Assembly (NCBI RefSeq): GCF_014644455.1
Contig: NZ_BMKS01000016.1
Span: forward strand, 1 to 64,000
From: Caldovatus sediminis
Lineage (GTDB): Bacteria > Pseudomonadota > Alphaproteobacteria > Acetobacterales > Acetobacteraceae
DNA: 64,000 bases
Direction of reading: 5' to 3'
Shown here piece after piece: positions 35,369-44,393 of this stretch. Numbering within the stretch: position 1 is the first letter of the stretch; each line of letters starts with the position of its first letter. The translations under genes were made by a program, and so were the position numbers. The notes beneath the pieces were generated by a model. That model had not been told where the DNA came from and searched no databases. It saw only the letters and a program-made list of their open reading frames with translations.

Positions 35369-36487
35369 TCAGCGGCCCGCCCGCCACGGATTCGCCGCTG
35401 CGCCCCGCGCCCGCGGCGAGGCGGCCTGCACCATCATCATCTCCCCGATGGTCTCCGAGGTGACGTAGCCCATCAGCCGGCCCGCCCCGTCCACCACCCC
35501 GACCGCCGGCACCCCCCCGCCCTCCATCAGCAGGCGCAGCGCCTCCGCCAGCGGCTGCCGGTGGTGCACCAGCGGGATCTCGGCGTGCATCACCTCGAGC
35601 ACCGGCGTGTCCGGCCCCTGCGCCCGCAGCGCCTGGACCATCGCCTCCCGCGTCAGCACCCCGCGCAGCTTCCCGCCCCCGTCCACCACCGGGAACTCGT
35701 GCTGGGTCGTGCGGATCAGGCACTCCACCGCGTCCGCCACGGTGGCCGAGGGCGGCAGCGATTCGAACCGCGTCACCATCGCGTCCGACACGATCACCCC
35801 GCGCGAGACCTCGCGCATCTGCGCCGCGTGCGCCTCGCCGGCGGCGCCGAGCCAGACGAAGAGGGCGATGAAGATCAGCAGCGGGTTGCCGAGCAGGCCG
35901 AGGACGCCGAGGCCGAAGGCGAAGGCCTGCCCGACCGAGGCCGCGATCTGCGTCGCCCGCAGATAGCCCATGCGGTAGGCGAGCAGCGCGCGCAGCACCC
36001 GCCCCCCGTCCATCGGGAACGCCGGGATCAGGTTGAAGACCGCGAGGAAGCCGTTCACCAGGGCGAGGCGCGCCAGCATGTCCACGCCGGGCCGGTGCAC
36101 CTCGACGCCCTCCTCCGGCACGAAGCGGCCGACGACGAGCCAGAGCAGCAGGACGATCGCGAAGCTCACCGCGGGGCCGGCGAGGGCGATGACCAGTTCC
36201 TGCCCCGGCTGCTCGGGGATCCGCTCGAGCCGGGCGACGCCGCCGATCGGCAGCAGGATGATCTCGGGCGTGCGCACCCCGTAGCGGCGGGCGGCGAAGA
36301 TGTGCCCGAACTCGTGCAGCACCACGCAGACGAACAGCAGGGACACGAACACGATGCCCTGGAACGCCGCGCTCCACCCGCCCTCGGCGTAGTGGATCAT
36401 GCCGATCCAGAGCAGCAGGAGGAAGAAGGTGAGGTGCAGGCGGATAACCGTGCCCTTCACCGCGCCGAGGGGGATGGACCAGCTCAT
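35369..36487 (-). CDS. Site-2-type intramembrane metalloprotease (M50) with two CBS domains
   Basis: 372 residues. About six membrane segments carry the zinc site H58-E-F-G-H62 in VVLHEFGHIFAARR and the third ligand D160 in NLIPAFPMDGG. Two CBS domains follow (about 235-290 and 300-355; the second with GVPAVGVVDGAGRLMGYVTS), which in this family bind adenine nucleotides and may gate activity. This is the SpoIVFB-like class of M50B proteases. A substrate such as an anti-sigma factor cannot be inferred. The gene is divergent from cydD with about 190 bases between. Confidence 0.9.
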   Translation of the reverse strand: MSWSIPLGAVKGTVIRLHLTFFLLLLWIGMIHYAEGGWSAAFQGIVFVSLLFVCVVLHEFGHIFAARRYGVRTPEIILLPIGGVARLERIPEQPGQELVIALAGPAVSFAIVLLLWLVVGRFVPEEGVEVHRPGVDMLARLALVNGFLAVFNLIPAFPMDGGRVLRALLAYRMGYLRATQIAASVGQAFAFGLGVLGLLGNPLLIFIALFVWLGAAGEAHAAQMREVSRGVIVSDAMVTRFESLPPSATVADAVECLIRTTQHEFPVVDGGGKLRGVLTREAMVQALRAQGPDTPVLEVMHAEIPLVHHRQPLAEALRLLMEGGGVPAVGVVDGAGRLMGYVTSETIGEMMMVQAASPRARGAAANPWRAGR

Positions 36488-36678
36488 GCCCGCTTATTTC
36501 AGCCCGGAGGCTCCGGGCGCAATGGCAAGACGCGCCGGGACGGCCGCGGCGCGCCCGCCGCATCGGGCCGCGCCCGCGGCGCGCCGCGCCAGGCCGACCC
36601 GACCGCGGACCGGGCCGCCCGCCGGCGCCGGCCCCCGCCCGGTGACGCCGGGCCGTCCGCCGCCTAGAACGGGGCCGG

Positions 36679-38418
36679 ATGGGACCTGCCGACGCCACCG
36701 CCGACCACGCCGCCGACGAGGCCGCAGCGCGCCGCCTCCTGGCGCGCGCCGCGCGGGCCGGCCGTCGCCGGCTGCTCCTGCCGGTGCTGCTCGGCCTGGC
36801 CGGGACGCTCGCCGCCATCGCCCAGGCCTGGCTGGTCGCCCGGCTGCTCGCCGCGCTGCTCGGCCTCGGCCCCGGCGCGGGGTGGGCGGAGCTCGCCGGC
36901 GCCGGCGCCTTCGCCCTGCTCGGCCTCGGCCTCGGCCTCGCGCAGGAGCGCGCGCAGCAGACCGCGGGCGAGGCGGCGAAGGCCCGGCTGCGCGAGGCCG
37001 CCTTCGCCCGCCTGATCGAGGCCGGCCCGCTCGACCCCCGCCCGGTCGGCGAGCGCACGGCCCTCGTCGTGGACCGGATCGAGGCGCTGGAGGGCTATTT
37101 CTCCCGCTGGCTCCCCGCCGCGTTCCTGGCGCTGCTCGCTCCCGCCGCGGTCGCCCTGGCCGCGGCGATGGCCGACCCGGCGAGCGGCCTGATCCTGCTC
37201 GGCGCCGGCCTGCTGGTGCCGCTGGCGCAGGGCGCGAGCGGGATCGGCGCCGCCCAGGCGGCGCGGCGGCAGTTCGACGCGCTGCAGCGCCTCTCCGGCC
37301 GCTTCCTCGACCGCATGCGCGGCCTGCCGACGCTCGTGCTGTTCAACCGGCAGGAGGCGGAGGCGACGAGGCTCGGCGCGGTGGCGCAGGAGCTGCGCCG
37401 GCGCACCATGCGCGTGCTGCGCGTGGCGTTCCTCGCCTCGGCCGGGATGGAGCTGATCGCCGCGGCTGCGCTGGCGCTGCTCGCCATCCGCCACGGGGCG
37501 GCGCTGGCCGCGGCCGCCGGCATCCCGCCCGGCGGCGCGGCGGCGGAGGCGCTGTTCGTGCTGCTGCTGGTGCCCGCCTTCTTCGCGCCGCTGCGCGGCT
37601 TCGCCGCCGCCTACCACGAGCGGCTCGCGGCGCGCGGCGCGGCCGCCGCCCTGGCGCCGCTGCTCGGCGAGGCGCAGCCGGACCGCCCCGCGCCCGCGCC
37701 GGGCCTGCTCCTCGCCGAGGTGCCGCCGCAGGTCACCGTCACCTTCCAGGAGGTGCGCCTCGTCTACGACCCGGCCCGCCCGCCGGCGCTGGATGGGCTC
37801 AGCTTCCGCGTGCTGCCCGGCGAGACGCTGGTGCTGACGGGCGCCTCGGGCGCCGGCAAGACCTCGGTGCTGCGCCTGCTGATGGGCTTCGCCCGGCCGG
37901 ACGGCGGGCGCATCGCGATCAACGGCCGCGACGTCACCCTGCTGCGCCCTTCGGAGCTGCGCCGCCTCTCCGCCTATGTCGGCCAGCGCGCGCACCTGTT
38001 TCGGGCGACGCTCCGCGAGAACATCCGCCTCGCCCGCCCCGAGGCGACCGAGGCGCAGGTCGAGGCGGCCGCCCGCGCGGCCGGCGTCATGGAGTTCGCC
38101 GGCGCGCTGCCCCGGGGGCTCGACACGCTGGTCGGCGAGGGCGGCTGGGGACTCTCCGGCGGCCAGGCGCAGCGCGTGGCGGTGGCGCGCGCCTTCCTGC
38201 GCGACACGCCGCTGGTGCTGCTCGACGAGCCGACCGCGCATCTCGATCCCGGGACCGAGGCGGAGATGTGGGAAAGCCTCCGTCGGCTCTGCGTCGGCCG
38301 TACCGCGATCGTCGCGAGCCACGCGCGCGCCGCGCGCGGCGGCGCGCTGCGCGGCGCGCGGGTGCTGGAGATCGCCGCCGGCCGCGCCCTCGGCGCGGCG
38401 CGGGCGGCGGGGGCGTGA
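36679..38418 (+). CDS. cydD: Thiol reductant ABC exporter subunit CydD
   Basis: 579 residues: a six-helix membrane domain (about 30-320) and an ATP-binding domain with Walker A GASGAGKT (about 389), signature LSGGQ (about 492) and Walker B LVLLDEPT (about 513). The EALEGYFSRWLPAAFLAL segment is characteristic of CydD. With CydC it exports cysteine and glutathione to the periplasm (and binds haem), which is needed for cytochrome bd assembly. cydC follows two bases after the stop. No cydAB genes are in the window. Confidence 0.9.
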   Translation: MGPADATADHAADEAAARRLLARAARAGRRRLLLPVLLGLAGTLAAIAQAWLVARLLAALLGLGPGAGWAELAGAGAFALLGLGLGLAQERAQQTAGEAAKARLREAAFARLIEAGPLDPRPVGERTALVVDRIEALEGYFSRWLPAAFLALLAPAAVALAAAMADPASGLILLGAGLLVPLAQGASGIGAAQAARRQFDALQRLSGRFLDRMRGLPTLVLFNRQEAEATRLGAVAQELRRRTMRVLRVAFLASAGMELIAAAALALLAIRHGAALAAAAGIPPGGAAAEALFVLLLVPAFFAPLRGFAAAYHERLAARGAAAALAPLLGEAQPDRPAPAPGLLLAEVPPQVTVTFQEVRLVYDPARPPALDGLSFRVLPGETLVLTGASGAGKTSVLRLLMGFARPDGGRIAINGRDVTLLRPSELRRLSAYVGQRAHLFRATLRENIRLARPEATEAQVEAAARAAGVMEFAGALPRGLDTLVGEGGWGLSGGQAQRVAVARAFLRDTPLVLLDEPTAHLDPGTEAEMWESLRRLCVGRTAIVASHARAARGGALRGARVLEIAAGRALGAARAAGA

Positions 38419-38420
38419 GC

Positions 38421-40133
38421 ATGCCGGGCGATCCAGGCCATGCCGGATGCGGCGCCGCGATGCGGCGCGACCTCGCCCGCGTGCTCGCCGAGCTCTGGCG
38501 CGGCCATGCGGGCCGCCTCGCCGGCGGCGCGGCGGTGGCGGTGGCGGCGGCGCTGCTCGGCCTCGCGCTGCTCGCCCTGGCGGGGCTCGGGGTCGCCGGC
38601 GCGGGCGGACAGGCGGCGCTGGCCGGCGCGGGCCTCGTCTCCGGCCTCGCCGCCCTGGCGCTGCTGCGGCCGCTGGTCCCGCTGCGCCCGCTGGCCCGCT
38701 ACGCCGAGCGCCTGCTGACCCACGAGGCGACCTTCCGCGCCCTGGCCGACACCCGGCTCTGGTTCTTCCGCCGCCTCGCCGAGCGCCTTCCGGCGGGGCT
38801 CGGCCTGCGCCGCGCCGGCGACCTGCTCGGCCGGCTGGTCGCCGATGTCGAGGCGCTGGACGGGCTCTACCTGCGGGCGCTGGTGCCGGGCGCGGCGGCG
38901 CTCGCGGCGGTGCTGGCGATCGCGCTGCTGCTCGGGATGCTGGCGCCCAGGCTCGCCGCTGCGGTGGCGCTGCCGCTGGCCCTCGCGCTGCTCGCGCCGC
39001 TGGCGCTCGCGCCGGCCGCCGCGCGCGCCGCCGCCGCGGCGGCGGCGTCGCAGGGCGCGCTGCGCGCCGCGGTGGTGGACCCGCTGACGGGGCTCGAGGA
39101 CACGCTCGCCGCCAATGCCGAGGGCCGCGCCGCGGCCCGCCTGGCGGAAGCGGGTGCGGCCCTCGCCGCCGCCCAGCGCCGGCTGGCGATGCGCGGCGCC
39201 CTGGGCGGGGCGCTCGGCGGGCTCCTGGTGCAGGCCGCGCTGCTCGCCGCGCTGGGCTGGGGGCTGGCCGCGGGGCCGGAAGGGGTGGCGCCCGCCCTGC
39301 TCGCCCTGTTCCTCGTCGTCGCGGCGGCGGAGACGCTCGGCCTCATGCCGCGCGCGGGGGCGGCCCTCGCCGCGGCCGCAGCGGCCGCGCGTCGGCTGTT
39401 CCAGGCGGCGGACCAGCCGCCGCCGGTGGCCGAGCCGGCCGCGCCCGCCCCCCTTCCGCCGCGCGGCCACGCGATCCGCATCCGCGACCTGCGCTTCGCC
39501 TGGGCGCCGGACCGGCCGCCGGTGTTCGAGGGGCTCGACCTCGACGTCCCGGAGGGGGCGAGGGTCGCGATCCTCGGCCCCTCCGGCAGCGGCAAGTCCA
39601 CGCTCGCCGCGCTGCTGCTGAAGCTTGCCGCGCCGCAGGGCGGGCGCATCACCCTGGGCGGCGCGGACCTCGCGACGCTGCCGGCGGCCGCCGTCCGCGG
39701 GCGCATCGCCTGCCTGACGCAGGATGCGCGGCTGTTCGACGACACGATCGCGGCCAACCTGCGCCTCGCCGCGCCCGAGGCCGAGGACGCCGCGCTGTGG
39801 CGGGCGCTGGAGGCGGCGCGCGTCGCCGAACTCGTGCGCGCCCTGCCCGAGGGGCTGGAGACGCGCTGCGGCGAGGCCGGCGCCCGCCTCTCCGGCGGCC
39901 AGGCGCGGCGGCTGGCGCTGGCCAGGGCGCTGCTCTCCCCGGCGCCGGTGCTGATCCTCGACGAGCCCGCCGCGGGGCTGGACACGGAAACCGAGTGCGA
40001 GTTCCTCGCCACGCTCGACGCGGCGACCGCCGGGCGCAGCGTGATCCTGATCGTGCACCGGCTGATCGGGGTCGAGCGTCCGACCCGCATTCTCCGCCTG
40101 ATCGGCGGCCGGGCGATCCCGGCGACCGGATAG
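38421..40133 (+). CDS. cydC: Thiol reductant ABC exporter subunit CydC
   Basis: 570 residues from ATG 38421; ATG 38460 (MRRDLARVL) is an alternative start. The membrane domain is extremely Ala/Leu-rich, with the CydC-like RPLARYAERLLTHEATFRAL and VADVEALDGLYLRALVP. The ATPase domain has Walker A GPSGSGKST (about 386), LSGGQ (about 490) and Walker B VLILDEPAAGLD (about 510). It is the partner of CydD in a heterodimeric exporter and is co-transcribed with it. Confidence 0.9.
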   Translation: MPGDPGHAGCGAAMRRDLARVLAELWRGHAGRLAGGAAVAVAAALLGLALLALAGLGVAGAGGQAALAGAGLVSGLAALALLRPLVPLRPLARYAERLLTHEATFRALADTRLWFFRRLAERLPAGLGLRRAGDLLGRLVADVEALDGLYLRALVPGAAALAAVLAIALLLGMLAPRLAAAVALPLALALLAPLALAPAAARAAAAAAASQGALRAAVVDPLTGLEDTLAANAEGRAAARLAEAGAALAAAQRRLAMRGALGGALGGLLVQAALLAALGWGLAAGPEGVAPALLALFLVVAAAETLGLMPRAGAALAAAAAAARRLFQAADQPPPVAEPAAPAPLPPRGHAIRIRDLRFAWAPDRPPVFEGLDLDVPEGARVAILGPSGSGKSTLAALLLKLAAPQGGRITLGGADLATLPAAAVRGRIACLTQDARLFDDTIAANLRLAAPEAEDAALWRALEAARVAELVRALPEGLETRCGEAGARLSGGQARRLALARALLSPAPVLILDEPAAGLDTETECEFLATLDAATAGRSVILIVHRLIGVERPTRILRLIGGRAIPATG

Positions 40134-40585
40134 CCGCGCGCGGCGGGCGCGGCGGGGCTCCGCGGCGCCTCCACGACATGCGTGCCGCCCGGTGTCCTCT
40201 TCCGCGCCCGGCCGGCCGTCCCGTTCGGCCGCCCGCCCTGCTCCCCGGCCGCGCCTGGCCATCGGCCCCGCTGGCGCCTCTCCGTTGCGCCGGCGAGGGT
40301 CGGCGGGTTGCCCCTCGCCCCCGGCAGCCCGGGTTTCCTCGCGGCACCGTCCGGTCGCGGCCCTACAGGCGGGGCGAAGCCGGCGGCCACCCCCGGCTCC
40401 GCGCGAATCGCGGGGAACCGCGCTGCGCTTGAACGCGGATGTGGTTCGTCTCCGCTGCCCGGGCCGAAGAATCGTGACAGAATCGGGCTACCTTCCCTCC
40501 CTGGCGGCGAAGGCATGGCTGCCGCGCGGCGCCGCCCGCGGCGGGCAGGTCCGCGGGCATCGCCCCGGTTCCCCCCAGAGCAGGC
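40134..40585. other. Gene-free interval between cydC and the radical SAM gene
   Basis: About 450 bases with only Arg/Pro/Ala-rich shadow frames. An in-frame extension of the radical SAM gene reaches back to 40182, but its composition is not protein-like and a strong ribosome binding site supports the later TTG. Any promoter for the radical SAM gene would lie here; the AT-richer stretch 40420-40495 is the likeliest place. Confidence 0.45.
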
Positions 40586-40591
40586 AAGGAG
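40586..40591 (+). promoter_or_regulatory. Ribosome binding site fixing a TTG start
   Basis: AAGGAG, 7 bases before TTG at 40599. It is the only strong Shine-Dalgarno near the N-terminus of the radical SAM protein. Confidence 0.65.
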
Positions 40592-40598
40592 TGCAGGC

Positions 40599-41573
40599 TT
40601 GGCCCATCCCGGAGCGATCCCCGCGCACCGCCCCCTCGACCCCGCGAAATTCCGCGACCCGCGCAGCACGGCGAAGGGCGAGCCGCGCGCCTCGGTGGCG
40701 CCGATCGGGCTGCGCACCCTGTGGTTCAACACCGGCACCCTCTGCAACATCACCTGCCGCGGCTGCTACATCGAGAGCAGCCCGCGCAACGACGCGCTGA
40801 GCTACCTCACCCTCGGCGAGGTGGAGGCCTTCCTCGAGCAGGCGGCGGCGCTTCCCGGCGCATCGCTGCGCGAGGTCGGCTTCACCGGCGGCGAGCCCTT
40901 CCTCAACCGCGACCTGCCGGCGATGCTGCGCGCCGTCCTGGCGCGCCCCGGCGGCCTGCGCGCCCTGGTGCTGACCAACGCGATGCGGCCGATGCGGCGG
41001 CGGGAGCGCGAGCTCAAGGCGCTGCGGGACGAATTCGGCGCGGCGCGCCTGGTCCTGCGCGTCAGCCTCGACCACTACGACGCCGCCGTGCACGACCTCG
41101 AGCGCGGCGAGGGCAGCTTCGCCAGGGCGCTCGACGGCCTGGTCTGGCTCGCGCGCGAGGGCTTCACCGTGCACGTCGCCGGCCGGGCCGCCTTCGGCCG
41201 GGAGGACGAGGCCGGGCTGCGCGCCGGCTTCGCGCGGCTCTTCGCCGCCCACGGCATCCCGATCGCCGCCGCCGATCCCGTGGCGCTGACCCTGTTCCCG
41301 GAGATGGACGCCTCCGCCGACGTGCCGGAGATCACCACCGCCTGCTGGGGCATCCTCGGCCGGCGGCCGGAGGAGATGATGTGCGCGACCTCGCGCATGG
41401 TGGTCAGGCACAGGGGGGCCGCGCGCCCCTCCGTGGTCGCCTGCACGCTGCTGCCCCACGACCCGCGCTTCCGCCTCGGCGCGACGCTGGCGGAGGCCGA
41501 CCGGCCGGTGGCGCTGAACCACCCCCATTGCGCGCGGTTCTGCGTGCTCGGCGGGGCGGCCTGCTCGCGCTGA
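40599..41573 (+). CDS. Radical SAM protein of unassigned function
   Basis: 324 residues from TTG 40599. The [4Fe-4S]-SAM motif is C49-x3-C53-x2-C56 (GTLCNITCRGCYIES), preceded by LRTLWFNTG. GFTGGEPFLNRDLP is the G-G-E motif binding the SAM amino group. The C-terminus holds further cysteines (VACTLLPHDP, then CARFCVLGGAAC) that could bind an auxiliary cluster in SPASM-like fashion. No precursor peptide or recognisable partner lies next to it: cydDC is upstream and recQ downstream. It may modify a peptide or small molecule, but the substrate is unknown. Confidence 0.85.
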   Translation: MAHPGAIPAHRPLDPAKFRDPRSTAKGEPRASVAPIGLRTLWFNTGTLCNITCRGCYIESSPRNDALSYLTLGEVEAFLEQAAALPGASLREVGFTGGEPFLNRDLPAMLRAVLARPGGLRALVLTNAMRPMRRRERELKALRDEFGAARLVLRVSLDHYDAAVHDLERGEGSFARALDGLVWLAREGFTVHVAGRAAFGREDEAGLRAGFARLFAAHGIPIAAADPVALTLFPEMDASADVPEITTACWGILGRRPEEMMCATSRMVVRHRGAARPSVVACTLLPHDPRFRLGATLAEADRPVALNHPHCARFCVLGGAACSR

Positions 41574-41717
41574 GGCCCGGCCGGGCGGGCACGAGGCGCT
41601 GCGCCGACCGGCCGCGACGCATCCGGCGATCCCGCCGGCGTGAAACGATCGTCAGGCGCCGCGCCCGCCCCGACGACGCACCCTGACATCCGGCCCCCGG
41701 CGTGGCAGACAGCAGGC

Positions 41718-43994
41718 ATGCCCGACGACATCGGCGCCCTGCCTTCCGACCCCGCCGAGATCCTGCGCCGCGTCTTCGGCCATGCCGCCTTCCGCGGCCA
41801 GCAGGAGGCGGTGATCCGCCACGTCGCCGCCGGCGGCTCCGGCCTCGTGCTGATGCCGACCGGCGGCGGCAAGAGCCTCTGCTACCAGGTGCCGGCGCTG
41901 TGCCGGCCCGGCCTCGGCGTCGTCGTCTCGCCGCTGATCGCGCTGATGGAGGACCAGGTCGCCGCCATGCGCCAGCAGGGCGTGGCGGCGGGCGCGCTGC
42001 ATTCCGAGCAGCCGGAGGAGGAGCGCCGCGCCGTCCGGCGCGCCATGCGCGAGGGCGAGCTCAAGCTGCTCTACGTCTCGCCGGAGCGGCTGACGCTGAA
42101 CGGCACGCTCGACGACCTGGCGCAGCGCGGGATCGCGCTGTTCGCGGTGGACGAGGCGCACTGCGTCAGCCAGTGGGGCCACCACTTCCGGCCGGAGTAC
42201 CGCGACCTCGGCATCCTCGCGGAGCGCTTCCCGCGCGTGCCGCGCCTCGCCCTGACCGCGACCGCCGATCCGCGCACGGTCGAGGACATCCGCCGGCAGC
42301 TCGGCCTCGCCGGCGACCCGGTGTTCCGCGCCTCCTTCGACCGGCCGAACATCCGCATCGAGGCGCAGGCGAAGGAGCAGGAGCGCGCGCAGCTCCGCGC
42401 CTTCATCGCCGCCGCCTCGGACGGCTCGGGCGCGGGCATCGTCTATTGCGGCACCCGCGCCAGGACCGAGGCGACGGCGCAGTGGCTGCGCGCCGAGGGC
42501 CACGACGCCCTCGCCTTCCACGCCGGCCTCTCGCCGGAGGCGAAGCGCGAGGCGCACCGCCGCTTCGCCCGCGGCGACGCGGTGGTGATGGCCGCGACCA
42601 TCGCCTTCGGCATGGGCATAGACCGCCCCGACGTGCGCTGGGTCGCGCACACCGACCTGCCGCGCAGCCCGGAGAGCTGGTACCAGGAGATCGGCCGCGC
42701 CGGCCGCGACGGACTGCCGGCGCGCGCCTTCCTCCTCTACGGCGCGCAGGACATCGCCATCGCCCGCCACCGCATCGAGGACAGCCCCGCGCCGCCCGAG
42801 CAGAAGCGCATCGAGCGCGCGCGCCTCGACGCCATGGTGACGATCGCCGAGGCCGCGACCTGCCGGCGACGGCTGCTGCTGCGCTGCTTCGGGGAGGACC
42901 ACGCGGCGGAGAACTGCGGCGCCTGCGACGTCTGCCTCGACCCGCCGCGGGTCTTCGACGGCACCGTGGCGGCGCAGAAGCTGCTCTCCGCGGTGCTGCG
43001 CACCGGGCGGCGCTTCGGCGTGGCGCACATCGTGGACGTGCTGCGCGGGCGGCTGACCGACAAGGTGGCGCAGTTCGGCCACGACACGCTGCCGACCTTC
43101 GGCGTCGGCAAGGACCTGTCCGACGCCGCCTGGCGCGGCGTGGCGCGCCAGCTCGTCGCCCGGGGGGCGCTGGACCTGGCCGAGGTCGGCCAGCACGGCA
43201 GCGCGCTGGTGCCGACGGAGGCGGCGCGCCCGATCCTGCGCGGCGAGGCGACGGTGATGCTGCGCGAGGACGTGGTGGCGCCGCGCGCGAGGGTCCGCGC
43301 GGCGAGGCCCGCGCCGGCGACACCCGACGCGGCCGCGGCCCTGGCGCCGGGCGGGGACGCCCCGCTCTACGCCGCGCTGCGCGCGTGGCGCCGCGACGTG
43401 GCGCAGGCGCAGGGCGTGCCCGCCTACGTCGTCGCGCTCGACCGGACGCTGGCCGAGATCGCCGCGCGCCGGCCGCGCACCCCGGACGAGCTGGCCGAGG
43501 TGCCCGGCTTCGGGCGCAGCCGGGTGGAGCGCTACGGCAAGGCGATCCTCGCGATCCTGGAGGGGCAGGAGCCTCGGGACCTGCCGGAGCGCGAGGTGCC
43601 GGATGCGCCGCCGCCGCCGACCCTCCCCGCCGCCACGGATCCGGACACCGGCGCGCCGGCTGCCCCGGGCGGCGATGGCGGTGCGAGCCCGGCCCGCACC
43701 TTCGACGCCGCGCTGCGGGCCGCCGCGCACGCCGCCGCGGTCGAGGCGCACGCGCAAGGCGCCCCGCTGTTCGAGGTGCTGCGCGCCTGGCGCCGCGCCG
43801 TCGCCTCGGGGCTCGGGATGCCCCCCTACGTCGTGTTCCAGGACCGCGCGCTCGCCGCGATCGCCGAGGCGATGCCGCGCGATGCGGCGGCGCTCGCGGC
43901 ACTGCCCGGCATCGGGCCGGCCAGGGGCGAGCGGTACGGGGCGGCGCTCGCCGCCGTGCTCGCGGCCTGCGCGGGCCGGCCGGGCGCGGCGTAG
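41718..43994 (+). CDS. recQ: ATP-dependent DNA helicase RecQ with two HRDC domains
   Basis: 758 residues from ATG 41718 (a GTG at 41640 would add 26). Helicase motifs: FRGQQEAVI, Walker A PTGGGKS (about 47), DEAH (about 144), TATAD, and [10 protein letters not shown] (motif VI). The RecQ zinc site [15 protein letters not shown] (about 381-405) and a winged-helix domain follow. Two HRDC domains are visible (about 548-615 and 682-750), both with LRAWRR...Y.V..DR.LA.IA and P-G-(F/I)-G; most enterobacterial RecQ has one. It unwinds duplex and branched DNA in recombination and replication restart. Confidence 0.95.
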   Translation: MPDDIGALPSDPAEILRRVFGHAAFRGQQEAVIRHVAAGGSGLVLMPTGGGKSLCYQVPALCRPGLGVVVSPLIALMEDQVAAMRQQGVAAGALHSEQPEEERRAVRRAMREGELKLLYVSPERLTLNGTLDDLAQRGIALFAVDEAHCVSQWGHHFRPEYRDLGILAERFPRVPRLALTATADPRTVEDIRRQLGLAGDPVFRASFDRPNIRIEAQAKEQERAQLRAFIAAASDGSGAGIVYCGTRARTEATAQWLRAEGHDALAFHAGLSPEAKREAHRRFARGDAVVMAATIAFGMGIDRPDVRWVAHTDLPRSPESWYQEIGRAGRDGLPARAFLLYGAQDIAIARHRIEDSPAPPEQKRIERARLDAMVTIAEAATCRRRLLLRCFGEDHAAENCGACDVCLDPPRVFDGTVAAQKLLSAVLRTGRRFGVAHIVDVLRGRLTDKVAQFGHDTLPTFGVGKDLSDAAWRGVARQLVARGALDLAEVGQHGSALVPTEAARPILRGEATVMLREDVVAPRARVRAARPAPATPDAAAALAPGGDAPLYAALRAWRRDVAQAQGVPAYVVALDRTLAEIAARRPRTPDELAEVPGFGRSRVERYGKAILAILEGQEPRDLPEREVPDAPPPPTLPAATDPDTGAPAAPGGDGGASPARTFDAALRAAAHAAAVEAHAQGAPLFEVLRAWRRAVASGLGMPPYVVFQDRALAAIAEAMPRDAAALAALPGIGPARGERYGAALAAVLAACAGRPGAA

Positions 43995-44001
43995 CGGCGC
44001 C

Positions 44002-44385
44002 ATGCTCGCCCGGCTGCGGTCCTGGGCGCGGGCGGTCCGGCGCGACGCGCTGCTGCTCTGGCTCGCCGCGCGCGACCCGCGCGTGCCGCCGGCGGCGAAG
44101 CTGCTGGCCGCGGCGATCGCGGCCTATGCCTTCTCGCCGCTCGACCTGATCCCGGACGCGATCCCGCTGCTCGGCCTGCTCGACGAGGCGATCCTGCTGC
44201 CGCTGCTGGTGCTGCTGACGCTGCGGCTGATCCCGCCGGCGCTGCGCGAGGAGCTGCGCGCGCGAGCGGCGACGCTGGCGGAGCGGCCGGTCAGCCGCGC
44301 CGGCGCCGCCCTGGTGGTGGCGCTGTGGGCCGCGGCGACCGCGCTCGGCGCCTGGTGGCTGTTCGCCCGCCTGGCCGGCGACTGA
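44002..44385 (+). CDS. DUF1232 (YkvA-like) membrane protein
   Basis: 127 residues starting seven bases after the recQ stop. The core AYAFSPLDLIPDAIPLLGLLDE is the DUF1232 signature (spdliPd..p..G.lDd). It is followed by a hydrophobic stretch (LLPLLVLLTLRL) and a C-terminal membrane helix (AGAALVVALWAAATALGAWW). The function is unknown. The stop faces the amidase stop eight bases away. Confidence 0.85.
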   Translation: MLARLRSWARAVRRDALLLWLAARDPRVPPAAKLLAAAIAAYAFSPLDLIPDAIPLLGLLDEAILLPLLVLLTLRLIPPALREELRARAATLAERPVSRAGAALVVALWAAATALGAWWLFARLAGD

Positions 44386-44393
44386 CGCCGGGG

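Noticed and set aside
40182-40598. N-terminal extension of the radical SAM protein by 139 residues
   Set aside because: The extension is low-complexity and out of keeping with the family; AAGGAG seven bases before TTG 40599 marks the start.
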